DNA from: Muscardinus avellanarius | Taxonomy: Eukaryota; Chordata; Mammalia; Rodentia; Gliridae | Length of the DNA stretch: 64,000 bases | Direction: 5' to 3' | NCBI GenBank assembly: GCA_963383645.1 | Contig: OY726557.1 | Span: 124,981,395 to 125,045,394, forward strand | Part shown: piece after piece, positions 46,339-60,700 of the stretch | Layout: every line of letters begins with the position of its first letter | Position numbering within the stretch: position 1 is the stretch's first letter | Translations under genes and position numbers: made by a program | Notes under the pieces: generated by a model | The model's input: the letters and a program-made list of their open reading frames with translations, nothing else | Told to the model about the DNA's origin: nothing | Database searches by the model: none

Positions 46339-49300
46339 AATTAAAAAACAAAATAAAAAATAAAAAAGAGCCAGGCATGGTGGTGCAGGCTTGTAATCCC
46401 AGCATTTGGGAGGCTGAGACCAGAAGATAGTTCACAGACTCACTAAGTAGCCTCAGCTACTTAGGCCCTTCACAACTCAGTGAGACACTGTTTCAAAATA
46501 AAGAATAATAAATAGGGCTGGGGGTGTAGCTCAGAGGTAGAATGCCCCAGGGTTTCCATCCCCAGTACTATACATAAACAAACAGAGCTGGAAGTATACC
46601 TCCCAGATAGAATGCCCCTGGCTGGGTTCAATTCTCAGTAACATACAAACACACATCCTGATATATACCATTTCTATGAAAAATCTGAAAATAGGTGAGC
46701 TTTAGCCAGGCATGGTGGTGCATGCCTATAATACCAGTACTTGGGAGGCTGAGACATGAGGACTGCCAGTTCGAGGACAGCCTCAGCAAATAGTGACTCT
46801 CATCAACCTAATAAGATCCTGTTTCAAAATAAAACAAGGCTGAGGGTGTAGCTTGGAGGTAGAATGCTTCTGGGTTCAATCCTTAGTACCACCAAATAAA
46901 ATAATATAAAAAAGAAAAGCAAACAGGTGAGTTTTAAGTCTATTATAATCAGCTGTCTTTGTGTAACCTGAACTTATTTAGAAAGTTGATAGGAAGCAAT
47001 TCAGGTGATCATAACACTATTTTTATAGCTCATCTGGAAGAACTTTTATATTCTTAGCTTTATGAGGACTGATTAGAAAAAGAGCCACTGAGAAGAACTC
47101 CTCTGTACCTTCTACAAAAAAAAAATATTTTCCTTGCCTACATTTCCTAAGTGCTTACTGTGTGCAGAGATGTGAGCTACACATACACCTATTATTCCTC
47201 TTTCTTATAACAATGTTAAAATGTTCCAGGAAACAGACTCAGGGACTGTGTGCAGGGACTTAAGGGGGTGTACTCTAAGGAATTACACCTGAGAGAGACT
47301 GAGAAGCGGAGCTGGGCAGAGAAAGATGTTGAGGTGCAGCATAGTTGTCAACACAGGTCAAACCTGGGTGACTCTTCAGAGATGTCCTAAATTCAGGCAA
47401 GGCTAGACCTCTGTATTTAACCACTGACCAGTGACTGGATTTGGGCTGCCACCAGAGTGGGCCTCACCTTGGGCAACACACAGCAGCTCGCTTGGGCAAA
47501 GGGATAGTATTGGAGGAATTCAACCAGAAGCTACCAGCAGCCAGTGTTCCTGACAGCTGGGGGCAAGTGCTTCATCCCTGGGAGGGATCTCGGCAATGCC
47601 TCACATACATACAGATACATGGGGCATCTCTCTTTTAAACTAGAAACCTAAAACAGAAAAAGTTAAAGGCTTACCTCACGTTAATGTAAATGTATCTTAG
47701 GTTTTGAGAAAAGGACCTCCTATACTTCTCTTCATGAAACATTCAAAATAGTTTCTGGGAAGCTCATAGTTCATTTTCATAAGTAGCTGAAGTAACCATA
47801 TTTACCTAGGTTGCTGCTATATAGCCTGTATTCTCTGATTTGTTTTCTGACTTTTTAGCTTTCTCAATATGCATGCACAATTTTTTTGTATTTATTACAG
47901 TTATGAGCCACCTGACTGCCACAGGTCAGGTAAGTTCTGAGAAATGCACTGTTACATGATTTTCTCGGTGTATGAAAAACACAGTGTGTTTACATAAATC
48001 TGAATGGTGTAGGTCAGTCACTCCCAGTGACTTCTTGATGCAATGAATGTGAGATGGATGAGGCTGATGCCAGCATAAATGGCATACTATTTTACAGTTT
48101 TCTTTTTTTTTTTTTTTTCTTCAGTACTGGGGATGGAACTCAGGGGCATTCTACCTCCAAGCGACACCTTCAGCCCTATTTTTTATTCTTTATTTTGAAA
48201 CAGGTTCTCACTGAGTTGCAAAGGGCCTCACTAAGTAGTAGCTGAAGCTATCTGTCTGCAAACAGCAATCCTCCTGTCTCAGCCTCCCAAATGCTGGGAT
48301 TATAAGTGTGCGCCACCATGCCTGGCTACATTTTACTTTATTTATTTATTTACTTATTTATTTATATTTGGTGGTACTGGGGGTGGAACCCAGGGGCTTT
48401 TCTACCTATGGGCTATACTCCCAGACCTATTTTCTATTTTATTTGGAAACAGGGTCTCACTAAGTAGCTGAGGTTGGCTTTGAACCTGTGCGATCCTCCT
48501 GGCTTACAGTTTACTTTTTAAAGTATAATGGAGCTGGGATGTCACTCAATGGTAAGGCACTTGCCTAGCATGTGCAAAATCCCTGGGTTCAATTCCCAGC
48601 ACCATTAAAGTAAGTAAATACATAAGTATTAAGAGTACTCTAGAGAGCCGGGCGTGGTGACACACACTTGTAATCCCAGCATTTGGGAGGCTGAGACAGG
48701 AGGATCACAGTTGTAGGACAGACAGCCTCAGCTATTTAGTGAGGCCCTTTGTAACTCAGTGAGACCCTGTTTCAAAATGAAGACTAAAAAATAGAATAAA
48801 AACATTAAAAAGAATAAAAAATAGGGCTGGGGGGTATAGCTTGGAGGTACAATGCCCCTGGGTTTCATCCCCAATACCGTGCTTAAAAAAAAAAAAAAAA
48901 CCTACTCTAGAGCTGGGTATGGTGACGCACATTTGTAATCCCAGTACTGAGAGACTGAAACAGGAGGATCACGGATTGACAGCCAGCCTCAGCTACTTAG
49001 TGAGGCCCTCTGGGACTCAGTGAAGATCCTGTTTCAAAATAAAGAATAAAAAAAACAGAGCTGGGGGTGTAGCGTGGAGGTAGAATGCCCCTGGGTTCAA
49101 TCCCCAGTACCGCAAAAAAAAAAAAAAAGCAACAACCAAAAAACAGAAAAACTGAGTTCTCTAAAATAATGATTAAAATAAATATAAAAACCAGTAACAC
49201 AGTCATTAATTATCAAGTATACACTGCCTATAACTGCATGTCCTATACTTTTACAGGACTAGCAGAAAAGTCAGTCTGTTTACACCAGCATCACTATAAA

Positions 49301-52300
49301 CATGTTGAATTTGCCCTAGGACATCAGAGCAACTACAGAGCCATGACCAGATGGATGGAAAATTTTGGCTTCATTATGATCTTTAGGACCATCTTTTAAG
49401 CAGATCCTTGTTGACCAACTTGTTCTTACTTGAATACATCATGATACATCTCATCCCCACCATCTACCTCTAAGTTAAGTACCCAAACTATGTGAACATT
49501 AGGCAAGCAATGGGAGGCGGAGGTAATGCACACATTCTACAGCCTCCTTGGGTAAGCTTCAGACCTACCTCCTTTCACTACTAAAAGTAGGTCTACTCTG
49601 TAAATACTTATTTTGTTCTCATTCAAACTTAGTCCTTTTAAGAATAGTTGGTAATCCAATGAATACCATCACATAAATAAAGACTCGAAGGAATAACTGA
49701 ATGACTCTTTTACAATAAAGGCGTCATTAATATTTTCACCCTTGTTTTATTATTTATCTTTGTGTGGTTCTGGGGATTGAACCCAGAGGCATTCTATCTT
49801 CAAGCTATATTCCCAGCCCGATTTTGGAACAGGGTCTTGCTTGGTTGATGAGAATTTCACTACCTGCTGAGGCTGTCCTAAAACCTATGATCCTCCTATC
49901 TCAGCTTCCCAAGTACTGGGATTATAAGCATATGCCACCACGCCAGGCTCAATCGTCAAAATGTACTAAAAAGTGTATGTGACTAATAAGGAGGCAACAT
50001 TATCAAGTAGTTATAAGTATAGGTTCTGACTGCTAAGGCTGAGCATGATAGGGGCTGCCTTTTTTGGGGGGGTGGGGGCGAGTATGGGGGTGGAATCCAG
50101 GGCATTTGACCTCCAAGCTACAGCCCCTGCCCTATTTTTTATTCTTTATTTTGAAACCGGGTCTCACTGAGTTGCAGAGGGCCTCACTAAGTAGCTGAGG
50201 CTGTCCGCGAACCGCGATCCTCCGGTCTCAGCCTCCCGAATGCTGGGATTACAAGCGTGTGCCACCACACCTGGCTCAATCTCTATTTCTTTCTTTCTTT
50301 CTTTTTGGTGGTACTGGGGTTTCTGGAAACCCTTCTATCTCCGGGCTACACTCCCTGACCTATTTTTTTTATATTTTTATTTGGAAACAGGGTCTCTTAA
50401 GCCAGCACGGCTGGCTTCAAACCTGCGCGATCCTCCTGTCTCCACCTCCCAAGTGTGGGGATTACAAGCGTGCGCCACCACGCCTGGCTTTATTTTATTC
50501 CTATTTTGAAACAGGGTCTCACTGAGTTGCAAAGGACCTCACTAAGTGAATGATGCTGGCATCGAACCGCAATCCTCCTGTCTCAGCCTCCCAAATGCTG
50601 GGATTACAAGCGTGTGCCATCACACCCAGCTATTTGAGTTTTTGATTGTGTTGTTTTAATTACATATTTAAAATGTCTTATCACTTTTTACCAGAATATA
50701 AGCTCTTTGAAGGCAAGCTCTTAGCAGTTTTGTTTGCTGATATATCCCCAGTACCTCTATCAATGACTGGCACATAGAAGGGGCCCAATGAAATTTTGAT
50801 GTGCAAATAAATGAATGAATGAGTGAATATAAATTCCTTAAGACTATCACATACCAAGTACTTTTTGATCTATCATATTCTTTACAAATTACAAATCAGA
50901 TCTTACATTTAGAGAAAAGTATCTGCAAATTTAAAAAGTAGTAAAAGTAGTTTTGGGTAGATATAAACTTTTATTCTGGTTTCCTTAATATTAATTACAA
51001 ACATAACTGGTTTATTTGGATAAATGAAGTAATCTGAAGGCAGATAACAGAGAAATAGTATTGTAAATTTCAAATGTTCACACTATTACAACAAAGTAGT
51101 CTTGCATGGGCTGAGAAGATGCACCTAGAAAACATAACTAAGTAAACAGCTTCCACTCTGCTGCATCAATATATATTAAGTTATGTTGATAACTCAAATA
51201 TGTAATTTAAGAATACAGCTGAGAACATGCATATAAAAATAAATGATAGGCTGGGCATGGTGGTGCACACTTGTAATCTCAGCATTCGGAGGTGGAGACC
51301 GGAGGATCGTGGTTTGCAGACAGTCTCAGTTGCTTAGCAAGGCTCTTCGCAATTCAGCAAGACTGTTTGAAAAAATAAAAAGGCTAAAAGAATGCCCCTG
51401 GGTTCCATCCCCATTATCATACACACAAAAAATTTAGACTACTATTCCTAAAATGCTTGAGAACAAACAGGTTATTTTACTAAGAGTAATAACACATCCT
51501 ACTAAGTGAAAAGTTAATACTCCCTTGGGTTAGTGCCAAGAAGAAAAGTATTACCATTGGCTTTTGAGGACTCAACTACAAACAGGTGAGAATTATACAG
51601 ATTTAAATATATGCCTTTTCCTAAATGCAGACACCTTTCCATTGTTTATTTATTTATATATTTATTTTATATTTTTTGTGGTTCTGGGGATGGAACCCAG
51701 GGGGCATTCTACCTCTGAGCTACAACCCCCAACCCTATTTTTTATTCTTTATTTTGAAACAGGGTCTCACTGTGTTGCAAAGGGCCTCACTAAGTAGTTA
51801 GGGCTGTCTCCGAACCATGATCCTCCTGTCTCAGCCTCCCAAATGCTGGAACTACAAGCGTGTGACACCACACCTGGCTTCAATTTCATATTGAGAAGAA
51901 TGGGAGAAAGACTTAGCATAGACTGTTATGCATAAAAGGTACAGATTCATTAGGCATTCATTTTTACTAAACACCAAATGAAGCTTCTACAGAGGTAAAT
52001 AGGCAGAACAGAACACAACGGTTGGACCCCACAACAGAAATAAAATTCAAGAGTACCTATCAATTATCACTGTGATCCTAACAACTGTTTAAAATCTAAA
52101 GCACTTTACAGTATTAGACTGCTGTTTCTTTTTTTTTTTTTTTTTTTTTTTGGCGGGTCTGAGGGTGGAACCCAAGGGGATTCGACCTCCGAGCTACACC
52201 TCCTGCCCTATTTTTTATTCTTTATTTTGAAACCGGGTCTCACTGAGTTGCAGAGGGCCTCACTGAGTAGCTGAGACTGTCCGCGAACCGCAATCCTCCG

Positions 52301-55300
52301 GTCTCAGCCTCCCAAATGCTGGGATTACAAGCATGCGCCACCATGCCCGGCTAGACTGCTGTTTCTAAACTCAGAAAGTTGTCTCTCTCCCACCATTATA
52401 TCTCATTTTTAAAATATTACACAGATACTGCTTTCCAAAGGGGTAAGCTATGATTCTATCTTAACCTAGTATACTTCAGGATGCCTGAATGATAATTGAA
52501 ATCTTAGATATGACTATAGTCCTTAGTCTTTGATAATGTGAATAAAAAGAGGGAAAGGAAGCAGGACAACTACTTATGAAGACAAGGGAACAGACTAGAA
52601 TCTGCAAGTACATAGAGCAGCGTCCTACAGGCAACACAGGGCAGTTCTAATAGAGTGTCCTAGTTGTAGCTCACTGGGTTCCGAGAAATGAAGCCTTAAA
52701 ACTTAAGCTATCAAGCAGTGTAAGTGTCCAGTGACAGCAGCAAGAACGGTGTGTTAAGCTGGTGCTGTGAACTGCATTACAGGTCAAGATCTAATAAACC
52801 CTGTCCTTAAAGTTTCCAGATTCTCCAGACAGCCTTGAATTTGCTGTGCATGAAGTCTGTCCTCTCTCCTAACTCCTAACTTCTCCTCTCATCTAACTTA
52901 CTACAAGCCTCCTTCCATCCTCCACTTACAGCCAGTGACAGCTATCAAATTTAGGACTAACATGGTTACTACATGGTTCAAAATGCCTTGATAATGAGGA
53001 CAAAGTCTAAGCTTTTTGGCACATCACTTGACCTCTTGTTCATGTCTCCAGTGTCATTCTTCTTTCTTGGCCAATCCCTTGATCATTCACTCTCTAACAC
53101 CAGGATCCAACTCTGTGGAACTAAAACATAAAGCATTTCACAGGCATGTCTAGGATGTGAGCTGGTGCCATCACTGTCTCTGTAATTTTGGTATTCTAAA
53201 TCTTTAAGAGCACAATGGTTTGGTGTGGTGGTGCATGCTTGGAATCCCATTCTTGGGAGACTGAGATAGGAGGATCATGGGTTCAAGGACTATGCCTCAG
53301 CAATTAGTGAGACTCATCAACGTAGTGAGACCGGTTCAAAAATAAAAATAAAATAGGGCTGGGGTTGTAGCTCAGAGGTAGAATGCTCCTGGGTTCAATC
53401 CCCAGTACCACCGAAAAAAGAAAAATGAGCACAGTGATTGAAAAATCTTCATCTTACCTCAGTATCTCTTCTCTTTTAACTAATTGTAGGTTATAGTCCA
53501 TTAGTTGAGAAATCAATTTAATAATTGTGACCACCTTTCTAAATACTCCAAGTTGGAGATGAAGAGACAGTAGGTAGGGCAGCAAGAACTTTCCTGGCAA
53601 AGAACTCACTGACCCTGGAACAGTCAGTGGTGGCTGGGAGGTGGATAAACAGGAGCTGGTGCCTTCAGAGGGATGGGTGCAGGTGAGGGGGTGCAGAAGG
53701 CCGAGCTGGAGGGCGGCAGCTGGCTGAGCTTGTGAGCATAGCACATCTAAGAATAACAATGACAGGTGGTGTCCCTGACTGGGTGTTGGCCTAAATCAAT
53801 GGGGTCTTGTCAAACACACTGGGAACATCCCTGGTCAAATCTGTCTCTTAAATCAGATAAAAGGGAAAAGATGTACTTGGGAGGCTGAGATGAGGATAGC
53901 ACTTCAAAGTAAGCCTCAGAGACTTAGTGAGGCTCTCAGCAACTTAGCAAGACCCCGGTTCCAAATAAAAAATAAAATAGGGCTGGGGTGTAGCTCAGAT
54001 GTAGTATTCCTGAGTTCAATGCCAGCACTAAAAAAAAATAAATAAATTCAAGGGACAGGGAGGGCAAGAAGGAACCTTTAACTCCCCCTAGAGGCATGAA
54101 TATGAGTCAAAGAGAATTCTTTTATAAAATAAAAATACTGCAATAGCTTTTACCATACAAATGTTCAATATGGTGGCTACATAATGTGGCTATTTAAATC
54201 TGAAGCCAAACTAACTAAAATTAAAGTAAATAAGAATTCAATTCATCAGGCACCCTAGCCGCATTTCATGGGCCCAACAGCCACAGGTACTTGTGTCTAC
54301 TACCATACTGAACTGAGATACAGAAAGAACAGTTCCATAATCACAAAAAAGTGTGTGTGTGTGTTACTGGGGATTGAATCCAGAGCATTCTACCTCTGAG
54401 TTGCACCCCCAGCCCTATTTTTTATTCTTTATTTTGAAACAGGGCCTCGCTAAGTAGCTGAGGCAGGCCATGAACCTGCCATCCTCCTAAGCACTGTTTA
54501 TGCTACATACTTTCTAAATTTTTTTCCTCCTTTCACATAGTATCTTAATGAAGTATTTAGAATATTTAACACTATTCTTCACTAGATTTCCAAAACTGCC
54601 TGGAAAAAAAACTTAGAATGCTATTTAGTCAATGTTAGCATGTGCTTGTTAGATCTCTTTCTTTCCAACTGAAAGCCTTAATTCCAGCCAGCATAGTCAG
54701 TCTTTTTTTTTTTTTTTTTTTGGGTACTGAAGATTGAACCAGCATTCAACCTCTAAGTACACTCTTAGCCTTTTTATTTTTCATTTTGAAACAAGGTCTT
54801 GCTATGTTGCTGAGGCTATCCTTGAACCTGATATCCTCTTGTCTCAGTCTCCCAAGTACTAAGATTACAGGCCTGTGCCACCATATCCAACTGATCTATT
54901 CTTTTAAGACAAATACATATCATGCCTCAGCTTCTTGAGCTTCAACAAACTGGAATGCCTAAGCTTTAAGTGCTGGTAGAATGGGAGCAACAAAAGTTAA
55001 ATATGCAGAAAATGATAGGTCTGATTTTAAATGATAATGCAGCCCTGCCTAGTGGCTCATCCTTGTAACCCCAGTACTTGGGAGGCTGAGACAGGAGGAT
55101 CACAGGTTCATGACCAACCTCAGCTACTTAGGCCCTCCAGAATCCAGAGATCCTGTTTCAAAATAAAGAATAAAAAACAGGGCTGAGGGTGTAGCTCAGA
55201 GGTAGGATGCTCCTGGATTCAATCCCCAGTACCACAAAAATAAATTTAAAAAAATGATAATGCAAAAGAAAAATCTTGTCTACAAACAAAATTTTGTCTA

Positions 55301-57727
55301 CAAAAGTAAAGTCCTCAGATATGGGTGGTCTGCTAAAATGTGGACACTGGTAATCTTTTGGCTCTGTCCTATTGGTTCTCAAAAACAAAAAGTAAGGCTT
55401 GATGGCTAAAATTATAGACCAAATATACTATACTATGATTTATATGCTAAAATACAAAGTTTTCTCTAACAGTAATGACAATTTCTGATAAATAAATCTA
55501 AACAATGCAGCTGGGTATGGTAGTGCAAGCTTGTAATCCCAGCATTTAGGAGGCTAAGACAGCTGGATCGTGGTTTGCAGCCAGCCTCAGCTACTTAGTG
55601 AGGCCCTTTGCAACTCAGTGAGACCCTATTTCAAAATAAAGAATAAAAAATAGGGCTGGGAGTATAGCTTGGAGGTAGAATGCCCCTGGATTCCATCCTT
55701 AGTACCAAAAAAAAAAAAAAAAAAATCTAAATAATACCCATACAAAATTAATCTTTTGGTTTGCAAGCCAGAAGACTCCTTAGCTCTTTTAAATTTGACG
55801 AGGACTCAGCAGTAGAAAACTTGCATAGCATGCGTGAAGCCCCGAGTTGGATCCCCAGCACCACCACCACCCCCAGGTCTGATGAGCAAGCAGCATGGAT
55901 TCAGCAGAAACAAGTCTTTTGGGTGGCATATGATCACTTGCATTTCACATGGAAGTACATATCTGTTTCGGGCATAAAGTCAACTCTCAAGAGGCAAATT
56001 TTTGGAGAACACCCAAAAATATGGGACTTGAAAATGAGTTTTGCAGTGCACCAGAGTAACTAACTCAAGTGTGAATGCAGCATCTGGCTCAGAAACTATT
56101 GCTTTCATGATTTCAAGTCTAGATGAACTTTCAACTACTATGGTATGGATGGTGATGAGATCACTGCCCCCTCTGAAATCACACTTACAGTTGGCTTTGG
56201 CCATATGACACTTCATCAAATACTACCCTGCATACCTTGCCTTGTACTGTTTCATCTAGCTTTTTAACTCTTTGATATGTGCACACAAGCTTCAGCTGGA
56301 CTGCAAGCTCTTACACTACAGAAACCAGGTGCTAACAGTTCTTTTTTTCACTCTTAACACCGAACAGACAACCCTACACATAGTAAGCTCTCAAATATTT
56401 GGTTTGGACACATGAAGGTTTATAGAAAAGAGAAAAAGCATGCAAGGATTATCTAAAACAACTTCTAGATTTGTTTATCTGACTTCAAAATTAGGCTGAA
56501 ATTGTTGGCAGACAAATTTTCTTCTGGCATCAAAAAAATCCACAAAACTTTAGAATAAACCACAATCATTGTGGCAAGGAAGTCTCAAACACATTCATTT
56601 TATCCAAAAGGGAGAACAAATACCAATAATATGACAGACAGGAAAATGAAACTCTTTGTAGCTCTAAACAAATGTTTATACCTGACTTTCAATTAATACC
56701 TTGCATTCTTAGAAATAGTTGTTTGAACAGTATTAAAACGTGGAATTTAGCCAGGCATGGAAGTATATGCCTCTAATCCCAGGAGTTGCGAGGCCGAGAC
56801 AGGAGGATAGCAGGTTCAAGGACAGCCTCAGCAACTTGGTGAGCCTCAGCAACCTAGCAAGATTCTGCTTCAAAACAAAAAATAAAAAGGGATGGAGGAA
56901 AAAGGTGGAACTTTTAGTATTATGATTTCTTCCTCTTCCTTCTCCTTCTTGCAATAGGGATTGAACCCAGGGTCATGCTACATCTGAGCTACACCCCAGC
57001 CCTATTTATTTTTATTTTGAAATAGGGTCTTGCTAAGATACTGAGGCTGGCCTCAAACCTGCAATCTCTGATCTCAGCCTCCCAATACTGAGATTACAGG
57101 GGTATACCACCACATCTGGCTATTAATTTTTAATATTTATAATTTTAATATATTCATCAAATAAGTGTAATCCAGAGAAAGTAACCGATATGCTTAAAGG
57201 TTATTCAGGAGGTGGTCAGGGAAGGAGTTGGCATGGGCTTTCTGTTGCCTTCATGAGGAAGGGTACATCAACATGTTGAGAATAGCTAAATGGAAAAAAA
57301 CGGTTACTATTTATCTCTTCCTTTCAAACTTGGAAGAAATTATTTATTAAATTTTTGTAATGGAATTTTTAAATTTCAACTAAGATCATAATCAACTCAC
57401 ATGTTATTTCTTTCTCCCTGCAAACTTCTGACATTGTGCTGTTTGTTTTGCTTTGGTGGTGCTAGGGACTGAACTCTGAACCTCATGCATGTTAAGCACA
57501 TACTCTAACATTTAGCTACATCCAGCCCTGAGGTCACATTTAAGTGAGCTACAACGCCAGGCGTGGTGGCGCACGCTTGTAATCCCAGTGCTTGGGAGGC
57601 TGAGACAGGAGGATCGCGCAGGCTCGAAGCGGCGTTGGCTTAAGAGACCCTGTTTCCAAAAATAAAAAAGTATAAAATAGGTCTGGGAGTGTAGCCCAGA
57701 GGTAAAAGGGCTTCCAGGAACCCCAGT

Positions 57728-57761
<34 letters not shown>

Positions 57762-60700
57762 AGTGAGCTACATTAGCCTGTATAGGAAGTACTTGTCTTT
57801 ATCTTACAAACTTTGTTTCTATTCTGTAAAAGCAAAGCAAAAAGTATTACTGAGGCTCTTTTTTCAGTTCTCATCAATCCAATACAGTGAAAAAAATTTC
57901 TGCATTGGTGTGTGTGTGTGTGTTACTGGGGATGGAACCCAGAGGCATTCTATCTCCAAGATATACCCACAACCCCTAATTTTTATTCTTTATTTTGAAA
58001 CGGGGTCTCACTGAATTGCATAGGGCCTCACTAAGTAGCTGAGGCTGTGAACCGGGATCCTCCTGTCTCAGCCTCCCAAATGCTGAGATTACAAACTTGC
58101 ACCACCATGCCCAGCTGCATTGTTTGTTTTATGCTAGCATTTCTGAACCTGGAATGGAAGGGTTTGTTTGAGAGATGTCTGTAAAGAGGTTTGAGACTGC
58201 AATTACTTGGACACTCACCTCATAGCAGCTAAGGCTATGATTTCAAGTGACACTTGCTTCTATTCTGAATCATATTCATACTAAGTCTCCTAAAGGGACA
58301 CAGTTTAGTTTTCAATGCAGTATTTTTCAAATTGGGTTCCAAAGTCTATGTGAGTTAAAGTTCCAGTAACACTATTGTAGATTTTTATACTTCCCCAAAT
58401 TCTCTTCTTAGATTTCATTTGGTGAATGTAATAAGTATTCAGTGCCTACTGTATGTTAGTACAACAATGAATAGGGGAGACCAGAATCTGTCCTTAAAGA
58501 GTTTTTAATTCTGGCAAGAAAGATCAACATTATTTAGGAAGAAGTCTTGAGTTTCTTAGTGGATACCATTTAAACAGCAGAGCACATTAAAAAAAACAAG
58601 TTATCTGTTCTTGTTAACCACTACTGTGGATGAGAGAACCCATCATCATCTGTACATTCTCAAAGTATTCTCAGAGTCTGAGATCAACTTGGTCTTACCT
58701 GTCTGGAGACAGGTATACTGTTCCTCTTTTAAAAATTCTTCTGAGGCTCAATCTCCTTTGCTTTAGGTTTCCTTCTCATAACTGGACAATGAAGCATTCC
58801 AACTAGATATTCCCTGGTTATTTGAGAAACAATTTTATGGAGAAATTTATATTTAGCAAGGTATTGATAGTACAATTTCCCCCTCTGGGAAATTTCTATG
58901 GACAAAAATTAAGCAAACTAAAATGATTACAAATGCCTAAACTCAAGAAAAGTTAATGGATAGATCTGTCCAGAACAGTGCTAGAACTCTCCCCAAATTT
59001 TACCTTAATGACCTTGAGTAGAACAACGAAGGAGATTCAAAGAACAATAGCTGGTTCCCATTAAAAGTCCCAGAAGCATATGTTACCAAACTAATCTAAT
59101 TTAGCAATGGATGCAAATTAATTGAACAATAGTTGGTAATGTTCTAAGCAACAAAATCCACAAATGAACACTACTGGATCCAAGACCTGGGAAACTGGGA
59201 AACTTCACAATTTCTCTCCCTACAACTGTTCATACTGGGTTTTATGATCATTCGAGTAACTGTTTCTTACTTATGACTGTTCTTGGTGGTTTTTACCCAA
59301 GGAGTTCCCAGAAAAAGTTCCAGCCCTACTAAAAAAGCAGCACAAAGATACTATGACTAAGTGATACAATATTTTCAGTGAAAACCGGGAAAATCCTACC
59401 GGAATCTTTCAGCAGACGCTAGGATGTAGGAAAGACCTTAACTAAGATACAACTCTTTATCTACCAATAAAACAAATACAGGCACCTAGATAAAAGTCAG
59501 TAGAAGCAGCGAAAGAATAAGCAAAACTTCTAGCCCACATTAAGCCTCTGCATTTAAACATGCAGACAGATACACAAGAACCGCCAGACGCACAGTGTTC
59601 TACTTTTCGCCACATCCAGCAGTAACTACACAGGGAACGCTGGCTTCCAAGGGGCTTCGCCAGAAACAACAGGCGTCAAGCCAACCTCTCTCTGAAGGCA
59701 TCCACAATCTAAATTCCAGAACTCCCTGGCCAGGCTAACTTTCAAGGTGCCCAGGAACTCCACGCTAACAAGACACAAACGGGCTGCAATCAGGTCTTTT
59801 CCAACTCTCAAAAGCATCTCACTTGTCCCTTGCACTTCAAGTTAGAAGCAAAGAGCTTGGCCAGTCGTCCCAAGACGTTTTGTAGATGGCTTCGCCACTG
59901 ACTGAACATTCCTCAGCTGGGGGCTCAACGCCCCCCCCCTTTGGTCCTTCTCTGTCCTGCCTCAGCTGGAAAGCCTTCGCTTGGGAGCCCCTCCGCCTGC
60001 AACAAAGCGAGGGGCCCGGCGCTGGGGGCGAGCAGCGCGGGCGGCATGGGGAGCGCCTCACCGCGCACAATGAGCAACTACCAACTTCAGAGCGCAGAAC
60101 AGCCTCAATTGGCAAGAAAGAGGGGCGGCGGCAGTGGCACGCCCAACTTCAAACTCAGGAAACCTACGGGCTGGCGGCCATCTGGAAAAAAGCCCCCTTC
60201 CCGGGGAAAGAAGAAAGAGGCGGAGAAGACGAGATCGCCCCCGGGCCCCGGAGCGGAGCCCCGCGCTCGGCTCGGCCCGGCCCCCGCCCCCGAGGCCCGC
60301 TGCCCGCCTGCTCTCCGCCTCCGCTTCGCGGCCCCAGGCCGGGAGGCCGGTTACCTTGATGCGCTCCCGGCACTGGGACGGGGTCCGCTCGTAGCCCAGC
60401 TCTGCCAGGGCCCGCGATACGCGCTCGTACATGGCCGGCCCGGGGGCCTTGCTGCCGAACACCGTGCCGGCTCCCTCCAGCTGCTGGTAGCGCGCCTCCA
60501 CCAGCCGCTCGTTGCCCCACACAGCGATGAGCGCGTTCGTCTCGGCCGGAGTCCATGACATGCCCCGGCAAGCGGCGGCGGCGGCTGCCGCGGCCCCGAC
60601 ACCGCCCCCGCCGCCACCGGGGGAGAAGGAGACCGAGGCCGAGGCGGCGCCGCGGCCCCCCAGCCCGAGACCCCCGGACGCCGCGGCCCCCGAGCCCGCC

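Noticed and set aside
47441..47638. 65-codon frame as a possible processed pseudogene
   Set aside because: No poly(A) tail, flanking duplication or recognisable parent protein.
48528..48608. tRNA gene
   Set aside because: A and B box-like motifs are present but the cloverleaf is not complete, and it matches the ID SINE class. No functional tRNA gene was recognised in the window.
55761..56230. Two opposite open frames of 100 and 79 codons
   Set aside because: The plus frame starts in an ID monomer and the minus one overlaps it. There is no homology that I recognise and no splice or promoter context.
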